Shown: in pieces, positions 1 to 6,931 of the stretch | Numbering within the stretch: position 1 is the stretch's first letter | Layout of the letters: every line of letters starts with the position of its first letter | NCBI GenBank assembly: GCA_023432075.1 | Contig: JAEYVD010000599.1 | Location: forward strand, 1 to 6,931 | DNA length: 6,931 nucleotides | From: Pseudomonadota bacterium | GTDB lineage: Bacteria > Pseudomonadota > Gammaproteobacteria > Burkholderiales > Burkholderiaceae_B | Direction: 5' to 3' | Position numbers and translations under genes: made by a program | Notes under the pieces: model-generated | Databases searched by the model: none | The model's input: the letters and a program-made list of their open reading frames with translations, nothing else | What the model was told of the DNA's origin: nothing

Positions 1-796
1 CGTCGAATGCCAGCGTGCCCAGCCCGGGCCAGTTGAAGACCATCTCGATCACCACGATGCCGCCGATCAGGCCGCCGAACTGCAGGCCCAGGTACGTGAT
101 CAGCGGAATGGCGCAATTGCGCAGCGCATGCTTGTACAGCACGATGCGTTCTTTCAGGCCCTTGCTGCGCGCCACCATGATGTACTGCGCGGACAGCGTT
201 TCCAGCATCGTCGTGCGCACCAGGCGGATATTGGTGGCGCTGAGGATGATCGCCATCGTCAACGACGGCAGCACCAGGCTGGCCGGACCGCTCCAGCCGG
301 ATGGCGGCAACAGCGGGAAGGTGATCGACAGCAGCAGCACCAGCATCAGCGCCAGCCAGAAGTTGGGAAACGACAGCCCCACCAGCGACAGGATGCGGAT
401 GGCCTGATCGGTGGGCTTGCCGCGCTTGATCGCCGCCTGGATGCCGAGCGGCAGCGAAATCAGGATGGACGCGATGAGCGACGTGAAGGCCAGCATCAGC
501 GTGGCCGGCAGGGCGTCGCCGATCAGCTTCGCAACCGGCGTGCCGCCCATGAAGCTGCGCCCGAAATCGCCGTGCAGCAGGCCTTGCATGTACGACAGGT
601 ACTGCTCGTGGAACGGCCGGTTCAAGCCGAGCGCCTGGCGGATGTTGGCCAGGTCCTGTTCGGTCACGCTGCCGGACCCCTGGCTGAGCATCAGCGCGGG
701 GTCGCCGGTCAGGCGCACGGCATAAGAGACAAGCAGCGTCACGGCCACGATCACGAAGACCGCCTGCAACACGCGTTTGATGAGAAATCCGGTCAT
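1..796 (-). CDS. Peptide ABC transporter permease, DppB/GsiC type (3' end cut by window edge)
   Basis: Inner-membrane permease subunit of a peptide importer. It forms half of the translocation pore and receives substrate from the binding protein encoded just upstream. Translating the minus strand from the ATG at 796 gives 265 codons open to the window edge. Family members are about 305-315 residues, so roughly 45 C-terminal residues are missing. Visible features: a first transmembrane segment at about residues 8-26, the GDFGRS motif typical of DppB-like N-terminal regions at 76-81, hydrophobic segments at about 98-120, 134-160 and 172-188, and the cytoplasmic ATPase-coupling (EAA) loop at about 205-232, with ARSKGL and HALRN. 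The end of the fragment, VIEMVFNWPGLG, is also family-typical. It follows the binding-protein gene after a 163-base gap, the largest in the cluster. No Shine-Dalgarno sequence precedes the ATG, and an in-frame GTG at 808 is an alternative start. It sits in the gsiC position, but substrate specificity cannot be read from a permease. Confidence 0.93.
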   Translation of the reverse strand, partial: MTGFLIKRVLQAVFVIVAVTLLVSYAVRLTGDPALMLSQGSGSVTEQDLANIRQALGLNRPFHEQYLSYMQGLLHGDFGRSFMGGTPVAKLIGDALPATLMLAFTSLIASILISLPLGIQAAIKRGKPTDQAIRILSLVGLSFPNFWLALMLVLLLSITFPLLPPSGWSGPASLVLPSLTMAIILSATNIRLVRTTMLETLSAQYIMVARSKGLKERIVLYKHALRNCAIPLITYLGLQFGGLIGGIVVIEMVFNWPGLGTLAFD

Positions 797-849
797 AAGG
801 CGCCGCACCGGCTTGCGCCGTGGCGGGTCGGTAGTGTTAATGCTGCAAC

Positions 850-866
850 AAACATCGTCGATGTTT
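850..866. promoter_or_regulatory. Perfect 8-1-8 palindrome, operator-like
   Basis: AAACATCG, one central base, then CGATGTTT: every position of the two arms pairs. It lies 54 bases upstream of the permease ATG. The symmetry is what a dimeric DNA-binding protein would recognise. As RNA it could form a six-pair stem with a five-base loop, but no U-tract follows it in the reading direction of the permease. The role is unknown and no matching copy was seen in front of the regulator gene. Confidence 0.4.
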
Positions 867-889
867 CAAAAGGGCACAGTCCCAGCGGG

Positions 890-924
890 ATGCCGCGGAT
901 CCGGCTCTGCCGGTCCGCAGGCAT
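890..924 (-). promoter_or_regulatory. Long GC-rich hairpin in the 3' region of the binding-protein transcript
   Basis: The arms pair almost completely. A890-TGCC (891-894) pairs with GGCA-T (920-924), GCGGA (895-899) with TCCGC (914-918), and CCGGC (901-905) with GCCGG (909-913). The loop is three bases, and there is one unpaired base on each side (900 and 919). That is 15 pairs. It lies 36 bases past the binding-protein stop codon. Such stem-loops commonly protect upstream mRNA from 3' exonucleases in binding-protein-dependent transporter operons. No U-run follows, so termination is less likely. The pairing is seen directly; the function is inferred. Confidence 0.6.
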
Positions 925-957
925 GCCCCTGGGGGAAGCGCGAAGCGCTCGGGGGGG
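925..957. repeat. Putative dispersed GC-rich intergenic hairpin repeat
   Basis: The unit combines C4-T-G5 (926-935) with the self-complementary core AGCGC-GAA-GCGCT (937-949) and ends in a run of seven G. The core gives a five-pair stem with a three-base loop, extended by a G-U pair in the minus-strand transcript. From memory, units with the core GAGCGCTTCGCGCTTC flanked by runs of C recur between genes in Bordetella, Achromobacter and other betaproteobacteria. Only one copy is present here, so repetition cannot be shown from this window. It begins two bases after the binding-protein stop codon. Confidence 0.5.
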
Positions 958-959
958 AC

Positions 960-2486
960 CTACTCTACGGCCGTCTCAAGGAAACGGAAGCGAATATCGC
1001 CCGGGACTTCCAGGTTCTTCACGCGCTTGTTCACGCCCACGATCGTGTTCAGGCTGTACAGCGGCAGTTCCAGCGCCTGGTCGGCCACGTACGCGGCGAT
1101 CTCATGCAGCATCGCTTCGCGCTTTTTCACGTCATAGACCGTGCGTTGCGCTTCCAGCATGGCGTTGAGCTTGGGATCGTTGTCGTACGGATTCCACTTC
1201 TGGCCCGAGTGGTACATCAGGTACGCCGTGTTGTCGTAGTCGTACGTCCAGCCGCCCCACTGGTTCTGCCACATCTCGCCGGTCTTGCCGCCGGGAATGA
1301 TGTCGTTGAGCAGCACGCCGGTTTCATACGGCTTGATGGTGGCGCGCACGCCCACGCCTTGCAGGTAGCCGGACACGGCTTGCGCGACTTCGCGGAAGTT
1401 CGAGTCGCTGCCGCGCACGTCGATCTGCACCGTGGCGCCCGGCTTCACGCCGGCGGCCGCCAGCAGCTTCTTGGCTTCGGCGGGATTGAAGGGCAGGGGC
1501 TTTTGCTCGGGGTTGTAGCCAAACGACTGCGGACCCTGGAAGCTGGCGATGGTCTTGGCCTGGCCCAGCAGGAGCTGCTTGACGATGGCGTCGCGATCAA
1601 CCGCCATGATCAGCGCACGGCGCACGTCGCGGTGCTGCGTGATGCCGTTCTTGGTGTTGTAGCGCAGCGCGAAGGCCACCGGGCCGCCCGTGGAGATGAC
1701 GTCGGCGTTGCCCGACTTCTTCACCGTTTCGATCAGGCCCAGCGGGATCAGCGTGGCGATGTCGATGCGGCCGGCCTGCAATTCGGCGACCTGCGTGCCG
1801 GGTTCGCCAATGAAGCGATACACCACTTTGTCCAGCTTGGGCTTGCCGCCCCAGTAGTCGTCGTTACGCGCCAGCGTCACGTTGACCTTGGGCTGGTAGC
1901 TGTCGAACTTGAACGGGCCGGTGCCGACCGGATGCGTGTTGAAGTTGTCTTCGCCCTTTTCCGTGATGTACTTGGGCGGCACGATCATCGCGCCGTAGCC
2001 CGCCAGCTTCGTCAACAGCACGGGATCCGGCTGCTTCAGGATGAAGTCGACCGTGTACGGGTCCACCACCTTGACCTCGCCGATCGAGTCGTAGTTGGAC
2101 TTCTGCGGGCCCTTCGCGCCCTCCGCGCCCAGCAGGCGGTCGAACGTGAACTTGACGGCCTCGGCGTTGAAGGGCTCGCCGTTATGGAACTTGACGCCTT
2201 CGCGCAGCTTGAAGCGCAGGCGCTTGTTGTCGTCCAGGTATTCCCAGCTGGTGGCAAGGCCCGGCTGCAGCTTCAGGTCGGCGCCGCGCATGGTCAGGCC
2301 GTCGTACAGGTTGCTGCCGACCGAACCCCAGAAGGTCACGAACGTGTCGATCGGATCCCAGCTTCCCGGATCCTGGTTGATGGCCACGTTGAGCGTGCCG
2401 GCGGCGTGCGCCGTCGACAGGGGCATCGCGGCGGCAAGGGCCAGCGTCAGCGCGGTGGCGGAGAGGGTGGTGCGAAGGAATGGCAT
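960..2486 (-). CDS. Periplasmic peptide-binding protein of an ABC importer (SBP family 5)
   Basis: Extracytoplasmic receptor that captures a small peptide or related solute and delivers it to the permeases. The 508 residues are usual for the DppA/OppA/GsiB family. A Sec signal peptide is clear: a basic residue at R5, a hydrophobic stretch at about 8-22, and a signal-peptidase I site AHA|AG after residue 28. There is no lipobox cysteine, so the mature protein should be soluble. Family-5 landmarks include LREGVKFHNGEPFNAEAVKF (94-113), PVGTGPFKFDSY (186-197) and the ARNDDYWGG region (206-214). Start choice is firm: GGAGG (2492-2496) sits five bases before the ATG. It follows the ATPase gene after 51 bases, in the gsiB position. 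Compared from memory with E. coli GsiB, similarity is mostly confined to general family motifs, so the ligand is open: dipeptide, isoaspartyl peptide, glutathione-like or other. Confidence 0.93.
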   Translation of the reverse strand: MPFLRTTLSATALTLALAAAMPLSTAHAAGTLNVAINQDPGSWDPIDTFVTFWGSVGSNLYDGLTMRGADLKLQPGLATSWEYLDDNKRLRFKLREGVKFHNGEPFNAEAVKFTFDRLLGAEGAKGPQKSNYDSIGEVKVVDPYTVDFILKQPDPVLLTKLAGYGAMIVPPKYITEKGEDNFNTHPVGTGPFKFDSYQPKVNVTLARNDDYWGGKPKLDKVVYRFIGEPGTQVAELQAGRIDIATLIPLGLIETVKKSGNADVISTGGPVAFALRYNTKNGITQHRDVRRALIMAVDRDAIVKQLLLGQAKTIASFQGPQSFGYNPEQKPLPFNPAEAKKLLAAAGVKPGATVQIDVRGSDSNFREVAQAVSGYLQGVGVRATIKPYETGVLLNDIIPGGKTGEMWQNQWGGWTYDYDNTAYLMYHSGQKWNPYDNDPKLNAMLEAQRTVYDVKKREAMLHEIAAYVADQALELPLYSLNTIVGVNKRVKNLEVPGDIRFRFLETAVE

Positions 2487-2491
2487 GGTCG

Positions 2492-2496
2492 CCTCC
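2492..2496 (-). promoter_or_regulatory. Strong ribosome binding site for the binding-protein gene
   Basis: GGAGG on the minus strand, five bases before the ATG at 2486. It is the best Shine-Dalgarno match in the cluster and fits the high expression expected of a periplasmic binding protein. It settles the start codon. Confidence 0.75.
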
Positions 2497-2537
2497 AGGG
2501 ACGGGAAATCGGGTCGGACCGACGGATATAAGGGGTT

Positions 2538-4406
<1,869 letters not shown>

Positions 4407-4449
4407 CTCTTCTCATTCCCAAAATAAACCTACTGATCCAAACCGCCGC

Positions 4450-5430
4450 TCATCGGTAGATGGCGGTTACCGGCTTCTCGCCAACGCGGGCGTAACCCCG
4501 GTACATGCCTTCCGTGTTGAACGGCAAGGCCACATTGCCCTGGGCGTCGACGGCCACCAGGCCGCCCTTGCCGCCGATGGTGGGCAGTTTTTCCATCACG
4601 ACGCGGTCCGCCGCCGCTTCCAGCGAGGCGCCGCAGTATTCCATCTGGGCCGCGACGTCGTACGCGGCGACCATGCGGATGAACATCTCGCCCGTGCCCG
4701 TGGTGGACACGGCGCAGGTCTTGTTGCTGGCATAGGTGCCGGCGCCGATCAGGGGCGCATCGCCCACGCGGCCGACCTGCTTGTTGGTGATGCCGCCCGT
4801 GGAGGTGGCGGCGGCCAGGTTGCCCTGGGCATCGACGGCCACTGCACCCACGGTGCCGAACTTCTTGTCGGCGTCCAGCGGATCGGCGGGCGCGGGCTGG
4901 CCGCGCGCGACCATGGCCTGGCCGTCGTGATCCAGCACGGCGGCGTCCGGCGTTTCGCGCTGCACGCGCAGCAGTTGCTCGCGGCGGGCCTCGGTCGAGA
5001 AGTACGACGGGTCGACAAGTTCCACGCCTTCCTGGGTGGCGAAGGCTTCGGCGCCCTCGCCCACGAAGAACACGTGCTTGCTGTTTTCCATGACCTTGCG
5101 CGCGGCAAAGATCGGATTGCGCACGCGGTTCACATTGGCGATGGCGCCGGAACGTAGCGTGGCGCCGTCCATGATGGCGGCGTCCAGTTCATGGGTACCG
5201 GCGCTGGTGAACACGGCGCCGTGGCCGGCGTTGAACAGCGGGCAATCCTCGAGCAGGCGCACGGCCTCGGTAACGGCGTCCAGGGCGCTGCCGCCCTTGG
5301 CCAGCACGGCCTGGCCGGCGGTCAGGATCGACTCCAGCGCCGCGAGGTATTCCTGTTCTTTCTCGGCAGACATGGCCGCGCGGGACATCGCGCCGGCGCC
5401 ACCGTGAATGGCAATCACGGGTTGAATCAT
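4450..5430 (-). CDS. iaaA: Isoaspartyl peptidase / type III L-asparaginase (Ntn hydrolase)
   Basis: Cytoplasmic enzyme that cleaves beta-aspartyl (isoaspartyl) dipeptides and, more weakly, L-asparagine. It is made as an inactive precursor that cuts itself before a threonine, which becomes the nucleophile of the beta subunit. The 326 residues align end to end with E. coli IaaA: IAIHGGAGA near the N-terminus (6-14), LFNAGHGAVFT (65-75), the cleavage motif GTVGAV with T193 as nucleophile, and NTEGMYRGY near the C-terminus. The other residues of the family's active site are present: T211, R221, D224, T244 and G245. The linker before T193 is about 14 residues longer than in E. coli and rich in Ala and Pro (about 173-190). 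The start ATG overlaps the regulator stop codon (ATGA), indicating translational coupling; AGG lies about seven bases before it. Placement before the importer genes suggests it processes imported peptides. Confidence 0.95.
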   Translation of the reverse strand: MIQPVIAIHGGAGAMSRAAMSAEKEQEYLAALESILTAGQAVLAKGGSALDAVTEAVRLLEDCPLFNAGHGAVFTSAGTHELDAAIMDGATLRSGAIANVNRVRNPIFAARKVMENSKHVFFVGEGAEAFATQEGVELVDPSYFSTEARREQLLRVQRETPDAAVLDHDGQAMVARGQPAPADPLDADKKFGTVGAVAVDAQGNLAAATSTGGITNKQVGRVGDAPLIGAGTYASNKTCAVSTTGTGEMFIRMVAAYDVAAQMEYCGASLEAAADRVVMEKLPTIGGKGGLVAVDAQGNVALPFNTEGMYRGYARVGEKPVTAIYR

Positions 5431-6302
5431 CGTTTACCTACTCCATGGATGAGCCACGGCATCACGGACTGGGTCACCCCAGCGGCGGCCGCAACAGAAT
5501 TCTTGGCCCGATAGGCCACCGCCGCGGACAGCGCTTCGATGAGCCCCAACGCGGCGGTTTCGGAATTGGGAATGAGCTGGCGGGCCGAGAAGGCGTACAG
5601 CACGACGGACGCCGTGGGCGCCAGCGGCGAGGTGGGCTTGTCTGTCAGCACCAGCACCGGCACCCCGGCCTGCTTGGCCGCGCCGGCCAGCGTCACGGTG
5701 TCGGCCAGGTAGCGCGGAAAGCCGATGGCGATCACCAGGTCGTTGCTGGTCATGCGCGACATCTGGCGCGCCGCATGCGACACGCCGCCGGGACCGGCCA
5801 GCGATTCGACGGAGTGCAGGTGCATGCACAGGCCGCGCTGCAAGAGGCCGGCGAGGAACCCGCTGGCGCCGAAACCGATGATGAAGACGCGCTCGGCGGC
5901 CAGGATGGCGTCGACCGCCTGTTCACAGGCCGCGGAATCCAACGCCTGCAGGTTGCGCTGCGCGTTGCGGATGTCTTCTTCGAGGGTCGCGGCAAAGATC
6001 TGGACGGCGCTGGCCGAGTGCGCCAGTTCGGTGCGCAGCTTCTCGACGGGTTCCAGCGCCGCTTCGAAGCCGCGGGCCAGTTCGGCGCGGAATTGCGGGT
6101 AGCCGGGCAGATCCAGGGCACGCGCAAACCGGTTGGCCGTGGCGACCGACACGCCCACTGCCGCCGCGAATTCGTCGATGGTCATGGTGGCGACTCGGAA
6201 CTGGTGCGCCAGCACGTACTCGGCCATCTTGTGCTGGGTCCGGCTCAGCGCGGGCTGGGCCCGGGCGATCCGATCAGCGATCGTAATGGCGGACTTGGTC
6301 AT
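5427..6302 (-). CDS. RpiR-family transcriptional regulator (HTH plus SIS domain)
   Basis: DNA-binding regulator, first gene of the minus-strand cluster and probably its local controller. The 291 residues match the family's usual 280-300. The N-terminal domain (about 1-77) carries a helix-turn-helix at about 42-63, including IDEFAAAVGVSVATANRFAR. The C-terminal half (about 127-260) is a SIS domain with VFIIGFGASGF (139-149) and VIAIGFPRYLADTV (190-203), the usual place for binding a phosphorylated sugar or similar effector. The family includes repressors and activators such as MurR, HexR and RpiR, so the sign of regulation cannot be predicted. Here a peptide system is the apparent target, so the effector may not be a sugar phosphate. 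It overlaps iaaA by four bases. No Shine-Dalgarno is obvious before the ATG. A perfect inverted repeat 35 bases upstream is a candidate autoregulatory site. Confidence 0.92.
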   Translation of the reverse strand: MTKSAITIADRIARAQPALSRTQHKMAEYVLAHQFRVATMTIDEFAAAVGVSVATANRFARALDLPGYPQFRAELARGFEAALEPVEKLRTELAHSASAVQIFAATLEEDIRNAQRNLQALDSAACEQAVDAILAAERVFIIGFGASGFLAGLLQRGLCMHLHSVESLAGPGGVSHAARQMSRMTSNDLVIAIGFPRYLADTVTLAGAAKQAGVPVLVLTDKPTSPLAPTASVVLYAFSARQLIPNSETAALGLIEALSAAVAYRAKNSVAAAAGVTQSVMPWLIHGVGKR

Positions 6303-6336
6303 CGAACAACTTGGTGGAAATCAGGCGGCGGGTTTA

Positions 6337-6352
6337 TGTAAATCTGTTTACA
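6337..6352. promoter_or_regulatory. Candidate operator for the RpiR-family regulator
   Basis: TGTAAA, four bases, TTTACA: both six-base arms are perfect. It starts 35 bases upstream of the regulator ATG and lies just downstream of a possible -10 box (6363 to 6358, minus strand), where bound protein could block transcription. The TGTAA...TTACA form resembles the published sites of the RpiR-family member HexR. The symmetry is seen directly; binding by the adjacent regulator is inferred. Confidence 0.5.
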
Positions 6353-6389
6353 CACAAATTTTAGTTAAGAAAATAGATTTTCATACTAA

Positions 6390-6399
6390 GGGTATACCC
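6390..6399. promoter_or_regulatory. Perfect 10-base palindrome between divergent genes
   Basis: GGGTATACCC is fully self-complementary and stands out in AT-rich surroundings about midway between the two divergent start codons. It may be a second protein-binding site. Its TATACC could also be read as a poor -10 box for the plus-strand gene. The role is unknown. Confidence 0.3.
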
Positions 6400-6423
6400 G
6401 TGAATAGATGTAACAGTCGGACC

Positions 6424-6469
6424 CAAAAATCGGGGCCGGTTTGCGTTACGCTTGTTGCCCTGATTTTTG
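6424..6469. promoter_or_regulatory. Dyad upstream of the acetyltransferase gene
   Basis: CAAAAATC (6424-6431) pairs with GATTTTTG (6462-6469), and GGG (6432-6434) pairs with CCC (6458-6460) across a single bulged T. The loop itself contains GCGT-T-ACGC (6443-6451). It ends 23 bases before the chosen start codon, so it would fold in the mRNA leader if transcription starts upstream. No terminator-like U-run follows on the plus strand. Function unknown. Confidence 0.35.
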
Positions 6470-6492
6470 TCCCGCTATCTGGAATGACCCGC

Positions 6493-6931
6493 ATGACGCC
6501 CGACTGGACTTGCAAGCCCCACGCCGACCTGACCCTCGCCGAGCTTTACGCCATCCTGCGACTGCGCTCAGAGATATTCGTGGTGGAACAGAACTGCGTG
6601 TTCCTGGACATCGACGGCAAGGACCTGCAAGGCCAGACCGAACACCTCATGGCGTGGCATGACGGCGAACTGGCGGCCTATTGCCGCCTGCTTGAGCCGG
6701 CGCTGAACGACGGCCGCGCCATCATCGGCCGCGTGATCACCGCCCCCGCCGCCCGCGGCACGGGCCTGGGCCACGAACTCATGCGCCGCGCTAAGGAAGC
6801 CGTGCAGCGTCTGTGGCCGGATCAGCCCGTATACCTGGGCGCGCAGGCACGATTGAAGGGTTATTACGGCGGCCACGGCTTCGTGCCGGTCACCGAGGAA
6901 TACATGGAAGACGGCATCCCGCATGTGGGGA
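6493..6931 (+). CDS. elaA: ElaA-type GNAT N-acetyltransferase (3' end cut by window edge)
   Basis: Predicted acetyl-CoA-dependent N-acetyltransferase of the ElaA group; the physiological substrate of this group is not established. From the ATG at 6493 the frame stays open for 146 codons to the window edge. Comparison with the roughly 153-residue E. coli protein suggests about ten residues are missing. Matching landmarks are LYAILRLRSEIFVVEQNC (18-35), DIDGKDL (39-45), HLMAWHDGELAAYCRL near 50-65, the acetyl-CoA-binding segment GRVITAPAARGTGLGHELM (about 79-97), PVYLGAQA (112-119), and YYGGHGFVPVTEEYMEDGIPH near the end. An in-frame ATG at 6484 would add three residues. I prefer 6493 because GGA (6481-6483) lies nine bases before it and the N-terminus then matches E. 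coli ElaA in length. It is divergent from the peptide cluster and is probably an unrelated transcription unit. Confidence 0.9.
   Translation, partial: MTPDWTCKPHADLTLAELYAILRLRSEIFVVEQNCVFLDIDGKDLQGQTEHLMAWHDGELAAYCRLLEPALNDGRAIIGRVITAPAARGTGLGHELMRRAKEAVQRLWPDQPVYLGAQARLKGYYGGHGFVPVTEEYMEDGIPHVG

Larger units (their letters stand above)
797..959. other. Structured spacer between binding-protein and permease genes
   Basis: This 163-base gap is much larger than the other joints of the cluster: a 4-base overlap, 43 bases and 51 bases. I see no gene in it. From the binding-protein stop towards the permease start it holds a GC-rich hairpin unit (925-957), a long bulged hairpin (890-924), a perfect 8-1-8 palindrome (850-866) and a GC-rich, possibly folded leader (797-830). 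No long U-run follows either large hairpin, so a standard intrinsic terminator is not evident. Both genes point the same way and are probably co-transcribed, with the spacer acting as an RNA stability or attenuation segment. That role is inferred. Confidence 0.6.
6303..6492. other. AT-rich divergent intergenic region with regulatory candidates
   Basis: This gap separates the minus-strand regulator gene from the plus-strand acetyltransferase gene, so it must hold both promoters or their start regions. Bases 6335-6415 are markedly richer in A and T than anything else in the window. It holds an inverted repeat (6337-6352), a palindrome (6390-6399) and a larger dyad (6424-6469). On the minus strand, TAAAAT (6363 to 6358) resembles a -10 box, but no convincing -35 box lies at the right distance. 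On the plus strand, TTTACA (6347-6352) and GAAAAT (6369-6374) are 16 bases apart and form a weak promoter candidate. No small gene is apparent. Confidence 0.55.

Noticed and set aside
890..957. Intrinsic terminator after the binding-protein gene
   Set aside because: The stems are strong but no U-run follows in the direction of transcription, and the same-strand permease continues the cluster. Stabilisation or attenuation is more likely than full termination.
128..1168. Plus-strand open frame of 346 codons opposite the permease and spacer
   Set aside because: Its composition is dominated by Arg, Gln and His. It overlaps a clear permease on the minus strand and runs on into the binding-protein gene.
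777..2531. Plus-strand open frame of 584 codons opposite the binding-protein gene
   Set aside because: It is a shadow of third-position GC bias on the opposite strand, with low-complexity Val/Arg/Gln/Ala-rich sequence and no family motif. The minus-strand gene has a signal peptide and a good ribosome site.
2487..2537. Internal promoter between ATPase and binding-protein genes, suggested by TATATC and the GTCGG-A-CCGAC palindrome
   Set aside because: No -35-like hexamer lies at suitable distance within the ATPase gene end, and a five-base-arm palindrome is weak evidence in GC-rich DNA.
5445..6341. Plus-strand open frame opposite the regulator gene
   Set aside because: It is Gly/Arg/Gln-rich antisense sequence to a well-supported HTH-SIS regulator.
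6568..6924. Minus-strand open frame opposite the acetyltransferase
   Set aside because: The plus strand matches ElaA along nearly its full length; the reverse frame has no recognisable domain.

Overview
The window is GC-rich, proteobacterial DNA with dense protein coding. Codon use, protein similarity and an intergenic GC-rich hairpin repeat suggest a betaproteobacterium of the Alcaligenaceae (Bordetella/Achromobacter type). That assignment is an inference from recalled family resemblance, not from a search.

Almost the whole window is one minus-strand gene cluster, read from right to left. It begins with an RpiR-family regulator (6302 down to 5427). An isoaspartyl peptidase/L-asparaginase, iaaA, follows with an ATGA start/stop overlap (5430 to 4450). 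Next come a double-domain peptide-importer ATPase of the GsiA type (4406 to 2538), a periplasmic family-5 solute-binding protein (2486 to 960) and an inner-membrane permease of the DppB/GsiC type (796 to the left edge, truncated). A second permease would be expected just beyond the left edge. The peptidase-ATPase-binding protein-permease order matches the E. coli iaaA-gsiABCD operon. The natural reading is uptake of small peptides followed by cytoplasmic cleavage of beta-aspartyl (isoaspartyl) peptides, under control of the first gene of the same transcript. The binding protein is only distantly like E. coli GsiB, so glutathione should not be assumed as the substrate.

The non-coding parts hold the less ordinary material. 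The 181-base gap between the regulator and the divergent plus-strand gene is AT-rich. It carries a perfect 6-4-6 inverted repeat, a 10-base palindrome and a longer dyad. The 163-base gap between the binding-protein and permease genes carries two adjacent GC-rich hairpin units directly after the binding-protein stop codon, then a perfect 8-1-8 palindrome, then a permease start with no recognisable ribosome binding site. This arrangement could uncouple binding-protein and permease expression.

The right end, on the plus strand, holds most of an ElaA-type GNAT acetyltransferase, cut by the window edge about ten residues before its expected end. No RNA genes, mobile elements, CRISPR arrays or gene-free stretches above 300 bases were seen. 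I see no evidence of a wholly new system. The most interesting points are the self-contained regulator-peptidase-importer unit and its candidate regulatory sites.
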